From positions 3,756,312-3,820,311 of the forward strand of contig CM043945.1 of assembly GCA_014529385.2 (NCBI GenBank): 64,000 nucleotides of DNA, given 5' to 3'. Source of the stretch: Adiantum capillus-veneris. Its lineage: Eukaryota > Streptophyta > Polypodiopsida > Polypodiales > Pteridaceae. Positions 11,818 to 24,000 of this stretch are shown piece by piece. Position 1 is the first letter of the stretch, and each line of letters begins with the position of its first letter. The position numbers were made by a program, and so were the translations under genes. The notes below the pieces were generated by a model. That model was not told the origin of the DNA, ran no database searches, and worked only from the letters and a program-made list of their open reading frames with translations.

Positions 11818-14282
11818 ACTGCACGCGTCCCAAAAGGCATAGCCGGTGCCCGCATATTGTAAAGAGCAGGGACAAGGAAGAGACAGGTACATGAATGAGG
11901 GCGGGAGGAAAAGATAGGCTCACATGTTTTGCAGCTGCTTTTGTTTTCTGTTGTGATGGGATGCACACCATCTTTAGCTGCAGCAGCAGAAGGTTGCAGC
12001 CCATGCCCATGCCCACTGTTGCAAGTTTCTTTGTGTCTAATTGCGTGTCCCCTGACTCGCCTTCTCCACCTCATTTCCATCTCCATCTCCAAATTCTTTA
12101 TTTAAATGCAGAGGTGATATCGAAACGGCTGTTGTGGACAAGACGTTTCCTATCAGCTCTTGATTCTACCCAGATTTTCGTTTCAAACTCAACAAAATAG
12201 CAAACAAGACACATTCGCCTAAAAATAAACCCACAATTAAATGCGCCTCAAATGCAGCTCTATATTACGGGGCAGACTGCTAGACTGATCCAGAGAGTGC
12301 CCGCTGCGTTACTAGCCAAAACAATCGCTTAAATTTAGAAGGAATAGCTTAATTTAGTCACAAAAAACTAAAATTGGGCTTGGCCGTCCAAAATTCCAAA
12401 TGCAAAGTTGGGTAAAAAAAAATGTGAGCGCCCACATCGAGAGAATCTTCAAAGCTCTCTCGATCACCGTCTCTTCTTTCTCATCAAATAAAAACAACAG
12501 CTCGCATTGAGTCTTTTTCGATTGCCTGAAAGCAGATTCCATTAGTCCTGCAGAAGTGCAGATTGGGGTAATAATTTACACACACACACACATATCACAC
12601 ACGCACGTATCTAATTAGGGGGCCTGGGCAAACTTCGCTCTTATCTGCACGTGGGCAGAAGTGTGTCTCTTTCTTCCCCACATGAAAGCGCAGGAGTTCA
12701 GCAGCAACGAGAGCTACAGTGCCAGATTGATTATGAAAAGTAGGAAGAAAAGGAACCTAAGTTTGAGATTCTTTGAATAGATTTGCGCTTTGTCATCAGC
12801 TGGTGATGGGTACTGCACTTTGCTTGCATTTGAAAATTGGGGGCCACAGAGAGTCTGCGAGAGGGAGGTGGGGAGAGAGAGACTCAGAGGGAGAAATTTG
12901 TCACCAGCATTATCATAACGGGGCCAGCTTTGGATTGGCAGCTTGTGACCCATGTCACCATGTTGTGTGTGCGTGTGTATGTGTGTGTGGATATGCACTG
13001 CTCCCTCCAATTTTTTTGAAGTTTCTTGACTTTTTGGTGTTTTCAAGCTTTGCTTGGCTTTTCCTCTGCGGCTCTGCCTAACCTTTGAGCTTCTCCTCGA
13101 TTTCCTGCAAGGCAAAAGACAAAGCTAGCCTTTTTCTAAATATCCCACATTCCACACCCATGGAAATTTTGATCATTGGCATGACTTGTTAATCTCGGAA
13201 AAAGATCTGGCTCTAGCTGGGTAGGGCCCAACAAGTTGGCATTTTTGGCCTCATGAGAACCTTTTTTAATCCCCAGTGTCCCATTCCTAAGAGAAGTTCA
13301 TGTGAGATCTTCATGCTCCATGGGTTGCATACTTTGCTTTGTTGCAAAGCCACCCATATTGCGTATGCGCAGATGTGCAAGGCAGGTGCTTAATTGAAAA
13401 CAAACGTGGCATATGGGCGTCGCTTGACTACTGCAATAATTAGAAATTAAAGGTCCAATCTGATTCAATCTGCAGCTGATGATGCGACTGAGCATGCTGG
13501 GAGAGGCCCATGCCGTAATCAACAAATTATATTATCTATATATCATGACCACCATCAACCATGATAACTATAAGCTGGAAGGAGATGTAAATTATTGCTT
13601 AAAGCTTGCACATGACCGCTAAATTAAGACTCCACAACTCCATTCAAATTATATATGAGGCAGATTGTGAAGTTTTAGCATCACAAATTCACAATGTGCC
13701 TTTCAATCTTGGAGAGGTCAGATGGCGTGCATGACTCATGAGAGGCACGACAGGATAGCCGCATAGCTTTCATCCTTCATGCATAAACAAAGCAACAGCT
13801 GATCCTCAGCATGACGCCAAGTACTGGAGATTGCCAGACTTTTTCCCCTTTCAAAGAAATTGCAAAAGTACAGATCAAATCATCAATCATCCAAATTTCC
13901 AATGCAACAGATTTATTATGTAATGACAAAGTTATTGTAAAATTTAATATAAAAATGTAGTGCAGTTTGTCCTTTCTTGATCCAAAAAAGTTGAGATTGT
14001 TGTGAAGCTCTCTTGAGTCCCAGCTCTCAATCCTTGATTCATATGCATGTAGTGGATGTCTACTACATGTCAAAAGCCTCTATAATGTCCTAGAGATAAT
14101 AAGCGAGGGTTTTGCACATGCCAGAGTTTGAGTAGCGCTGCGTGCATCGACCAACTCTCCCTTGGATATGGAGTCATAGCAAAAGTATTTGCAAGGGCAT
14201 GGCCAAGACTATCACAAGAAGATTTAGAAATTTTCTCATGTAGGAAAACGGAGTCTTTCTCAATGTTTTTCATACAATGCAT

Positions 14283-14438
14283 AACATCATAAGCTTCTGC
14301 TCGAGAGGCACCGCATACCTAGCTAGGTACGATTGGGGGTAGGGGACCATCGGTCCCCCCCACCGGGCCGGCGGTCCCCTGCCCCCAACCGTACCTAGCG
14401 AGGTATGCGGCGCCTCCCTCACAGAAGCTCATGATGTT
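14283..14438. repeat. 156-bp near-perfect palindrome (fold-back)
   Basis: The left arm, from AACATCATAAGCTTCTG, is the reverse complement of the right arm ending CAGAAGCTCATGATGTT. Arms are about 70 nt with roughly ten mismatches. Inside are CCGCATACCTAGCTAGGTAC and its partner, and a GC-rich core with GGTAGGGGACC near the centre (about 14360). It would form a long hairpin in RNA or single-stranded DNA. It could be a fold-back MITE or a hairpin RNA locus. I see no clear target duplication and no coding content. Confidence 0.8.
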
Positions 14439-14910
14439 GAGGTACGTCACGATGTGGGAAATATTGTGAGAATTTGTCCAAAACTTCTTGTGTATGGACA
14501 TGGCCATGATAGGCATGTGTGAATCTATAATGAATACATATAACAAGGGAAACAAAGAAGTCGTGATGAAAACAATTGGTTCTGCCATATGCAGCATGAG
14601 GTATTGGTTTTGTCTTCATTATGCTCATGCTCCTGAAGATTGAATTATTTACCTTGTTGTGCAGGAAGCAGCTGACTGTCAACTCTACCCTTAGTAGTTA
14701 CTCAGTATCATTACATGCTCAAAGAGATAATTCCAGAGCCTGAGGGTCAACTCATGTTCCTTCAGTACTTTTTGTGGTAAACGTTGATGTTGCAGTTGCC
14801 CTTCAAGATTTTATGATTTTTGTAGCTACTACTAGCTCGTAGATCGAGCTACTGCATGAAAGTGGTAGAGAGCGATACATTATTGACGTCTGATGCGCCA
14901 TTTAATCGCT
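14439..14910. other. No recognisable feature
   Basis: Spacer between the palindrome and the Mutator-like element. No gene, repeat or motif was recognised. Confidence 0.5.
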
Positions 14911-14919
14911 CCTGGCACC
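14911..14919. repeat. Left target-site duplication of the MULE
   Basis: CCTGGCACC directly precedes the left inverted repeat. CCTGGCACG (25047-25055) follows the right one, so eight of nine bases match. Confidence 0.8.
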
Positions 14920-15079
14920 CCTCAGGACTATATAACACATAGCATTTAAAGAGGGGGGGTAAGGGGATCAATGGCAGGGAACTGGAATGGGGCTTATCGA
15001 GGGGATCTGGACCGTGCATACCTGTAAAAACTAAACCTGGACAACGGGGGGGGGGGCTGGGCAGGCTGGCCAAATTCAA
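14920..15079 (+). repeat. MULE left terminal inverted repeat
   Basis: About 160 bp, from CCTCAGGACTATATAACAC to GCCAAATTCAA. Apart from the length of a G run and a few substitutions, it is the reverse complement of the right end. It contains two G runs (AGAGGGGGGG and a run of about 10 G near 15050). Confidence 0.9.
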
Positions 15080-15483
15080 AACATGGGCCATGGGACGCGT
15101 GGCGACTGCTGATTGGTTGCATGGTGAGCCTGCGAGTGGGGGGATACGGGGGTTTGGCGGGGGGAGGGTCCTTACAGGATTTTGCGCTACTGGTGGATAA
15201 TCCCGTCATCGCTATCCAGTCATCGCTCTAGCTCAGCATCGTTTGAGGGCCAAGCGGAGGAGCAGCAAGTGGGGTGAGGGCATCTCCTTTTCTCGTTGGC
15301 TGTGAAGGTTGGGATGCATGCGTTCTGTGTGGGCAGAGCATTGAAGGTGAGCACAATTTTTTTTCTCGCTGAAGGGTTGGATGCGTGGGTTCCATGCATG
15401 CTTTCTGCAAGCATCTCAGGGGTCGACCATGGGGTTATGCACGAGCTTGGCCATGTGAAGAAAGGGAGTGCGTTGTGTGGCTG

Positions 15484-15548
<65 letters not shown>
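15484..15548. repeat. (TG)n(AG)n compound microsatellite
   Basis: About 14 TG units followed by about 16 AG units, between the left MULE end and the Ulp1-like gene. The Cys-Val and Arg-Glu open frame across it is a repeat artefact. Confidence 0.9.
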
Positions 15549-15552
<4 letters not shown>

Positions 15553-15610
15553 GAGGGAATTATTGTCATGCTTTTCATGAGCTAATTTGGCTTGAGGTTG
15601 TGGCTAGGGG

Positions 15611-18407
15611 ATGGCTCGTTCACCTGCTAGAAAGGGGAAGAGAACATGGCAAAGGGGTGGTTGCTCTCGCATCACAAGATGAAAGGCCGATGTCTCACCA
15701 AAGGCAAAGAATGGGGAGGAGGTCCAGCCTACGGAGAAGTCCGAGAAGGTGGACATAGCTAAAGAGCAAGAAGAGGGACCCTTCTGTCATGAGGAGAGCT
15801 TCACTACTCCTCCCACATCTCCTCATGTAGAAGGGGCTACTTCTCAACCAAGGAAAAGTCCACGGAAGCACACCTTGCATGAGATGGGCACACCCTCGAG
15901 CCTAAACATCAGTCCACGAAAGAAGTTGGTGGGCTCAAGGGAATGTGGAGTTGAGACAGAGGATGTAGCAAAGGGAGCATCACAGGAGGTATTTGAGGAT
16001 CTTCCAAAGCAAGAAGAGGCAGCCAGCATCCAAGAACCAAAAGTCTATTTAGAGATTGAGCTCCCCGCCAATGCCGCGCAAGTGCTGATTGCCCAAAGCG
16101 ATCGGCCTTCATCTTCAAAAGACTACGGATGATGTCTCACCTCAAGACTTTCCATGGAATCACTATAGAGATTGAAAAGCGCCCTGGAGGTCGCCCCCTC
16201 CACAAAGAAGCTGAGAGAAGAGCAAACCTCATGCCTAATCCGGAAGTGAAAGCTTGGCATAAAGCAGCTTTAAAGAGATTTGGCGACAAGGATAGGAAGT
16301 TTAGGCAAAATTGTAAAAGGTATCAGCGCATCACGCGCATACGGGCTCACCAAGTATGGAAGGACCTCGGAAATCAGTACAAGCACATGTCAGAGGCCGC
16401 TTTTATTGAGGAATTTGTGGCTGCGAAGATGCGAGACTACATGGCAGTCAAGGCTCTCCGGCTAGCAAAAATTCAAAAGCGCATTGATGAAGGTTACAAC
16501 ACACATGCAAGTTTTCGATTTGTCTAATTTGATTTTCTTTTGTCATCAATTTTCATAGTATGTTTGCACACCATGTTTGATTAGTTCATTCATTTCTACT
16601 AATTCTCTAACTACCATGCTATGGACATTCACAGAAGAGGATGCATGATATTCCTCCTTGGCTTGAGGCAGCCTTGGAGGACACTGACAATGAGGACCCT
16701 TTCCAGTATGCTCCCGAAGGAGAGGACGACAATGAGAATTATGAAGACAAGAGAGAAGAGGGCCCGGGACTTGCAGAAACATTAAGCAATCTTAAGCTTG
16801 ATGAGGATGTATGTGTCTAGGATTTGTAACTTTTGTTTTTTTGTGCATAAGTAATTTTGTTTAGGTGTTGAGAGCGGTGAAAAAAAATCCAACATGCTGA
16901 TGTGTTCTAATAAATGTGCATTCCTTTCTAGCCTACATTGCTTGCAACTCCAACAAAGAAAAAGCTTCCGATTCAAAGAGGGAAGACACAAGAGAAAGCT
17001 ATTGAAATAGGCTCTCCTGATGATGCATCTTTGTCGGCTCTCCTATTTTATGTCGGTAATAACCAGCTGACAGTTGAAAAAATAGGCCATGAAATCAGCC
17101 CTGCCACTCCGACACGTAGTAATCGGGCCTTGTACAGGTGGCTTTTGTCAACCATCCCTATGTTCACAGTTTTCTAATTGTTTGATACTCACTATGTTCA
17201 TGATTGTGGCATGTTGGATGTAGATTCTCTTCACATGTGCCTATGTCGCTCAACTCTCTTCGCTTTGGCCTACGAGTGGACATTGATGATCAGGCTCTAC
17301 ACTTCATCTTATCAAATAAAGCATCCACGCGCACGATGAATCTATTTGCAATGTAATCACCGCCATGTTTTTGTTATTGAGTGGTATGCATTATGGTGAG
17401 CAAACATGTGCTTAACATACTCACTTTTACAAGTGGATGGAGTACACACTAGGCTCAAATGTCCTCATGCAAGTGATGCTTGTGGACTCTATGTGGTATT
17501 CTGTTGTGGATGCGACTTTGGGCAAGCAAGATTCCATGCGGGTCTTACATAACTTCTTCGGGGAGAGGGACTTTGGTGAATGCGTGCTTACATTTTTTCC
17601 AATCATTTACAGGTGGTTTGTAAGGAGAGGACAAAGGACTGCTAGGTATGCTACATTGTGGCTTCTCATTGACATGCTAATGTTGTCTCTCTTTGCAACA
17701 GGGAGCATTGGACATGTTGTGTTATGTATCTTGCCACACATGCAAAGATTGCTGGGCTACGTAGGAGAAAGAACCACATTCTCTACTATGACCCACTTGG
17801 GTGGACGACCATGATGGATATTGTACCTGTTTTGCACAGGTACATGGGTTGACTTTGTTCATCATAGCTTGGGGAGGTCGGTATATGAAACAAGTTGATA
17901 TGGCTATCAATGGTTTTTTATCTTGCTTGTTATGAATATGCAGTGCTATGGAGGCGATGGCCCAAGGAGTAAAAGCTCATGATGTCCAACATGCATTGCT
18001 TGAACCTGCCACCAAATTTGAGTTAAAAGTGTTGAAAGTATGTCTCCTTGTGCTCTCTCATGCTTGGAAAATTTAGGGCATGTTAGTCATGTTAATGGTT
18101 TGATGCTGCAGGGCCCAATTCAACCAAATGCGATTGACTGTGGGTTTTATGTCATGGCTGCCATTCGCTACATAATTCAGTCTTGCTTGCAGGAGAAGAG
18201 CAAAAGCTGGGTATGCTTAGAGTGTGTGTCGAGTGCTAGCTTTCTACCATATGCATCTGGATATTAATCTCCTTTCTAATTTCCTTCAATCCTCTTGTGT
18301 TTGTCGATGTTGTGCAGGTGAAGAAGACATGGTTCATACACGATGATGTGTTGGCATTGAGGCAAAGCCTCCATAGTTGGTGCTTAGATATAGTGGGGGG
18401 GGAATGA
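15611..18407 (+). CDS. Ulp1/C48 protease-like gene of the MULE
   Basis: Predicted cysteine protease of the Ulp1/SENP type (SUMO or ubiquitin-like deconjugation in relatives; substrate here unknown). A plausible ATG at 15611 starts MARSPARKGKR, but an in-frame TGA follows at 15680. The long frame then runs to 16132 and continues one frame over (16129-16527), so an indel is likely. Further exons with good splice signals: 16635-16808 (acidic), 16932-17137, about 17222-17362, 17438-17632, 17702-17839, about 17942-18038, about 18112-18210 and 18318-18407. The catalytic set is complete: His in EHWTC (17706), Asp in YYDPLGW (17790), Gln at 18121 and Cys in AIDCGFYVM (18139). The N-terminal third is charged and has no known domain. 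The acceptor before 17438 looks imperfect (ACAAG). The protease core carries no stop, unlike the partner transposase. Confidence 0.75.
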
Positions 18408-18699
18408 GATTATGGTTGGTCACCATATGTGTTGCATTTTGCGCTAAAGGGAGCCGGGTCTATGGCCGTTTTGTAAAACAACCCATGACACTTTATGTAT
18501 GATCGGGTTTAGGGCGAGGTTTTGTGTCAGTCTATGCACAATGGTTTTGTATCAGCCTACATGTAATGTCCAGGGTTTGTGTCGATAAAGTATGTATGGC
18601 GAGTTTTATGCTGCAATATTCGTTCAAAGAAAGCAAATCATTGGCTACTGACTATGTTTATGTGGGCTTGTTTATGGCGGCTAGCCACATCCGAGATCC
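18408..18699. other. 3' flank of the Ulp1-like gene
   Basis: Non-coding, rich in TATGT and GGTTT words that grade into the minisatellite. A polyadenylation signal is not obvious. Confidence 0.4.
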
Positions 18700-20520
18700 A
18701 TATTTTGTCTATGTGCAGGTTCAGGACTATGTTTGATGTATGTGGGAAGTGGCCATGTTTATGTATACAAGCAGGTTTGTTACGTTTGGGTTTATTTATG
18801 TTTGCAGGTTTTTGGCTACGTCTGGGTTTAGTTCCATGTGGGGCTAGTGGCCATGTTTGTTTATGTTTGCAGGTTTATTCCCACGTCTGGGTTTAGGTGT
18901 GGCCAATGTTTATGGTGTAAGCGGGTTGTATCAGAGTTTTATGCTTGAGCTCGATCGAACCCCGATTCCTCATCCATTTCTGGACATGCATCTAGTCCAG
19001 CTAAATTATTATTTATGGTGATGTCTATGGAGACTCTTTTGTTTATGGCGAGGTTTTGTAATGTGTTCCCAGTTTGTGGTGCATTGTCCTTTGTGACGAG
19101 CTTTTGGTGCAATGTTTCACGTTTATATTTGGATCTATAATAGGTGCTTGGTTTTGGGTTGGTTTATGGCTATATGGCTATGTCTGAGAGCCATGTATGT
19201 TTTAGGTGCTCAGTTCTAGGCTCAATTTCTTTCTGTATGCAGGTTTATGGCGAGGTCCGGGTTTAGTGATCGGATGTGATCAACGGCCATGTTTATTTCT
19301 GTATGCAAGGTTATAGCTTCATCCGGGTTTAGTGATCGGATGTGATCAACGGCCATGTTTATTTCTGTATGCAGGGTTATAGCTTCATCCGGGTTTAGTG
19401 ATTGGATGTATGGTTGTTGGGCCATTTTTATTTCTGTATGCAGGTTTATGGCTTCGTCCGGGTTTAGTTATTATATGTACTCTTTGATAAGCCAATGTTT
19501 ATGTGTATATTAGTGGTCTAGCAACCTTTTGTTATACTGATGCATTCTAACCACAATTTATCCTTTTTATCTGGTACTCATGTATATATGACTTATGGCG
19601 AGTTCCTACAACCAAGGTTTAGTCTCTTGTTTAATAAGGTTGCAGTCCATTTCGAGTCTCCTATAACTCTCATGTAACACAAATGGCTCGATCAATTTGA
19701 TGTTATGGTTTGTGCTGACTCTAGGTTTATGGCATTATGGCGAGTTTCGATGGTGTATGGTTGTTGGGCCATGTTTATTTTTGTATGCAAGTTTATGGCT
19801 TCGTCCGAGTTTAGTGATCGGATGTGGTTGTTGGGCCATGTTTATTTCTGTATGCAGGTTTATGGCTTTGTCTGGGTTTGGTGATCGGATGTACGTTCAA
19901 CGGCCATGTTTATTTCTGTATGCAGGTTTAGGCTTCATCCGGGTTTAGTTATTATATGTACTCTCTGATAAGCCAATGTTTATGTGTATATTAGTGATCA
20001 TGTAATACAAATGGCTCGATCAATTTGATGTTATGGTGACTCTAGGTTTATGGCATTATGGCGAGGTCCGATTGGTGTTTGTGCCCTTGCAGTCCATTTC
20101 GAGTCTCCTATAACTGATCATGTAACCCTAAACCGGCTCGATCAATTTGATGTTATGGTTTGTGCTGACTCTACATTTATGGCATTATGGCGAGATTTGT
20201 TTTTGTGTGTGTCATGTCCCAGAGTATGGCGAGGTTCGATTAGTGTTTGTGCCGACCCTACGTTTATGGCATTATGGCGAGGTTTGTTTTTAGTGTCATG
20301 CTGGGTGTGTGTGAGCTTTTGCCAATCAATTTATGGTCATGTCTAAGATTATGGCGAGGTCCGATTGGTGGTGTTTGTGCCGACCCTATGTTTAGGGCAT
20401 TATGGCAAGGTTTGTTTTTAGTGTCATGCTGAATGTGTGTGTGTTTATGGTGAAGTCATGTTGGGTGTGTGAGCTTTTGGCAATCAGTTTATGGTCATGT
20501 TCGAGATTATGGCAAGGTCC
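18700..20520 (+). repeat. Degenerate minisatellite inside the MULE
   Basis: Dispersed and tandem copies of a unit of about 66 bp: GTTTATGGCTTCGTCCGGG, then TTTAGTGATCGGATGT, then GGCCATGTTTATTTCTGTAT. The clearest tandem arrays are 19236-19500 and 19760-19990. A second word family (TTATGGCGAGGTTTGTTTT, GTGTTTGTGCCGACCCTA) repeats at 20040-20450. It lies between the convergent 3' ends of the two MULE genes and encodes nothing convincing. Confidence 0.8.
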
Positions 20521-21091
20521 CATTGTGTATGGATGGAAACTATAAGGACCTTCTTCTAAGGCTCATCTGGAAGATGCAAGACCTAGCAAGAGCGAGAGCA
20601 AAAATCAGAATCCCAGAATTGGTAAAAGCATATGTGCATGGCTGATGTGCACGCATCCTAAACCTAGCAAAATCGCCATCAAGATCAGCTGAAGCATGAC
20701 CCTTTTGGGCTCAACCTATAGCCCTATATAGAGATGCAAGACCTGGGAAAAGCCAGAGAAAACTTGGCCCATGAGCTTGTTGTCAACCACCTGGCAAAAG
20801 GCTTGTGTTGATGCATTATGGTTTCATTTTGCTGGTGATATCAAAGAGAAAACACTTAGTTGTTGCGACCACTTACGAGTGATAAAGAACAAACAACCAG
20901 ATTAAGACAACCCAAATGAACTTTAGGATATCTACAAACTAGTCTAGCTTCTTGGGGACCACATCATATCAATCTAATTGTTCCAAAAACAAATATATTG
21001 CAATTGTCCAAGTCATGTTCACAAAACATACATAGCTTGCAAAGTTCCAATGAGGCATGACATATGAGGATGACCCTAAACCGCACGCAAG
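20521..21091. other. Spacer downstream of MULE transposase
   Basis: Non-coding. A short repeated word (GATGCAAGACCT, at about 20573 and 20732) is the only structure I noticed. Confidence 0.4.
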
Positions 21092-24000
21092 TCATATAAA
21101 AGTAATTTGTGTCTGCGAGGCATAGATCTTCTCATATATCCATCCATCATCAAGCTTCACAGTGAGATGTCGTTCACAATCAATATGCGATACCTCGTGG
21201 TCACATGCTATGATAGAACCATTGGCCGGGTTCTCACCATCCCATAACTGTACAAGGTGGTTCATGATCTGGGAAGTTGAATTTGCAGACAAGTGCTTCT
21301 GAGATAGTGGGAGCAAAGCATGGCATGTATGGCAACATACTATATTTGAGCCATCAACAAGAAGGGTTTTGCTACAACAATGCCGGCAATTAACACGTCG
21401 CCATTTCTCAAAACGCACTCGATTTCTCCCTCGCTGGTGCTTACGTTTCAAGGAACCCGTGTTTCTGGTTTTTTTTGTTGGTTTTGGACAACCTTCAACT
21501 GCCTCACCTATGCCATCAATGATACACGATAGCCTGCCATGCCCAAGCCGTGTTTGTGTGACATTTGCCTGGATTTGTTTGATGCTACCCTTTCTTGGCA
21601 AGCTGATCTCCTCCGGCTCATGGAGATTCTCCAAGTTCTCCATAGAGATCTTTAATTTCTTCAGAGCAACCTCCTTTTGCTGCAATGTCCACTGTGGTAA
21701 TACATCAGCCAATTGTCGCAAGAACTCCCTAGATTTGTCGATACAATTGACTATCTCCATGTCAACCTGTTGCAAGTATGGTCCAATGCCATTCATATCA
21801 GTATCCAGTGCTTTGTCATCACATCCACTCCCTATTTCAAAGACTTGGGCACATTGTTGCATTCCATCGCTGGTTGCAAGGTCAGCCATTGCATGCACAC
21901 TATCCACAATAGGTAAAATTGCATGAAGCATTGGAAAATAGCTTTGAAGTATTAACCGAAGCCCATATAGATGCTTGCATTGGGAGGACCAGTCTGGGCA
22001 ATCACAGTACGAGGATTGCATGCTCACATGGTACCAAGAGTCTGATGTCATGCTTTGAATCTTGAAGAGTAATGTAGATTCGTTCACCACCTGAAGAGTT
22101 TCAGGATTAGTCTTGTATCGTTGACATAGCTTCTCCCCAGCAGCTAGTGCCTTTGTTGCACTCTTGCTTGAACCATACACAGCAAATCGTCCAGAATCCG
22201 TTGTCAATGAACATGCCATGAACTTTACTAAGAGGTAGATCGAAGAGAAAGTCCAAGGAGTGGGACAATAGCTCACCTAGCTCTTGCTTTTGCTTGAAGA
22301 ACTCCAAGAGAGTTCCTCCCATCCAGCTTCCACTCCTCGCATTGCCAACAAGTGCATGTAGTAGATTCAAGGTTGGCCTATTTATCCTCGCATCCAAGAG
22401 AGTATACTTGACATATTGCCATAGTCTTTCCACCAAATTCGTTGTGTCCACATTGCCATGGGAAAAAAGACGTCCAAACTTCGGCCAGCGTTCACGCCAT
22501 ATGCATGACTTTGAGCACTATCCATTGGAGACATAACGCTGAATATTTGCATGATTGGAGTAGTCCAGCAAGAGGCGCTGAAAGCGAGCTTCAAAGTCGT
22601 CCTCGGAGCTGGAGTGCATCAAGTTACACATTGAAGAATAAACATGGTCTTGCATGTGTCTTGGCACTTGCGGCAAAAGGTTCTCCACCCAAGCCTTTTT
22701 GACATGAAACCAACAAACCAGGACATGACATGCTACTTGGACTCATTGTCCTTCACTGTGTTCAGCCCAACAAGCAGGATCATCTTTGACGGCACTCAAG
22801 ATGGCATTCAATTCTTGGGGACATTTGTCTATCACAATTGCATTCGGTCGTATGCTGCCCATTCTCGAGAATATCATCCGGATGGTCAATTAAAGGGCAA
22901 CGCTCTCCTGACATGTCCCAGGGTCACTTGTGCACATCATCAACCACAAAGGAATCCCTGTACCATTTTGATTTGGCAAAACAGCTGCATACAATGGCAA
23001 CCCATAAACGTTTGTCTTGACTGTGCTGTCCACGGCCCATGCATTATGTTGTGAGAATCGAATACACATCTAAAGCATCCAATCATCTTGAATGATGACG
23101 ACAAACGGCTTGTTGACGTCTTGCAAAGCATTTGGGTTGTATGGTTGCACATATGCGACCTTTCAAAAGCAATAAGCAACTAAATAAGGACATAAGAAAA
23201 AGGAAAACATAAAAATGAAGATAGGGCACTCCAAAGTACCTTCCCTGCGGCTTGTAACTTTAGAGCCTCCATGTACATTGCAGACCAATCATTCCCAGAT
23301 GCACGACCTAGAGAAAACAAAATGGTTAAGTAATTAAAGGGGTGACAGGAAAAGAAAATTATCTTGCTACCTTCATGCCGTAGGCTATATGCCAACTGTT
23401 GGACCTCCTTTGAGATCATGAAGAATCGAAAAGTTGTGCGATCTAACAAGGATACTCGTTGCTTGTGGAAGTTTTCTTTTGAAACTGACATTTTGGCAAC
23501 ATGGCGACATGTTCCAACATCAAAATAATCCTCCATGCAACATTGAAGCACACTTGGATGAACAGGTAGATGATATAAGTCAGCCTGAGAGCCAGGAACA
23601 TGGCCCTCATGCGTAGCACGAAGCAAAATCATGACCTCATGAACTCCCTCACTGAATTGCACCTTTGTCTTGAAAGGACAACCGCACTTCTTTGTTTTCC
23701 TCTCTCTACGCTTGTTTTCTCCATGATGCCTTCTTGAACCACCACGATGACAGACATAGTAGTCCTCTACCTTTCCTTCACCTACCTTGGCTGATCTTAT
23801 CTTAACAAGCCCGACTTTATGGTTTATCATAATACTCTCCAGCACATCACACACATGAAATCTATCTGTAATAATTTTTTCACTTGGAGTTTTCTCACCG
23901 GCATTGCCCTTCCCTCCAACCTTCTAAAACATAAGCGATTCAGATTCGAGGATAGGATCCTTCTTACATACCTGACAATTTCTGACCGCATCTCTAATGA

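Larger units (their letters stand above)
10477..14282. other. Upstream region of the kinase gene
   Basis: This is the 5' flank of the minus-strand kinase gene (leader, possible leader introns and promoter). It has no other convincing coding sequence: the open frames here are short and mostly microsatellite products. Four microsatellite tracts occur: CT at 10704-10752, poly-C/AC at 10946-10985, CT at 11778-11817, and CA near 12577-12602. On the gene's own strand the CT tracts read GA, a common composition of plant leaders and core promoters. I could not define a TATA box or transcription start. Confidence 0.5.

Noticed and set aside
14283-14438. MicroRNA precursor call
   Set aside because: The hairpin is long and symmetrical enough to be a fold-back element. 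Without small-RNA evidence a miRNA call is not justified.
15468-15758. Open frame with Cys-Val and Arg-Glu repeats
   Set aside because: Product of the (TG)n(AG)n microsatellite, not a protein gene.
18700-20520. CRISPR-like array
   Set aside because: Units are about 66 bp, diverged and without spacer structure, and the DNA is plant nuclear.
21369-21926. 185-codon plus-strand frame
   Set aside because: Antisense to the well-supported transposase C-terminus.
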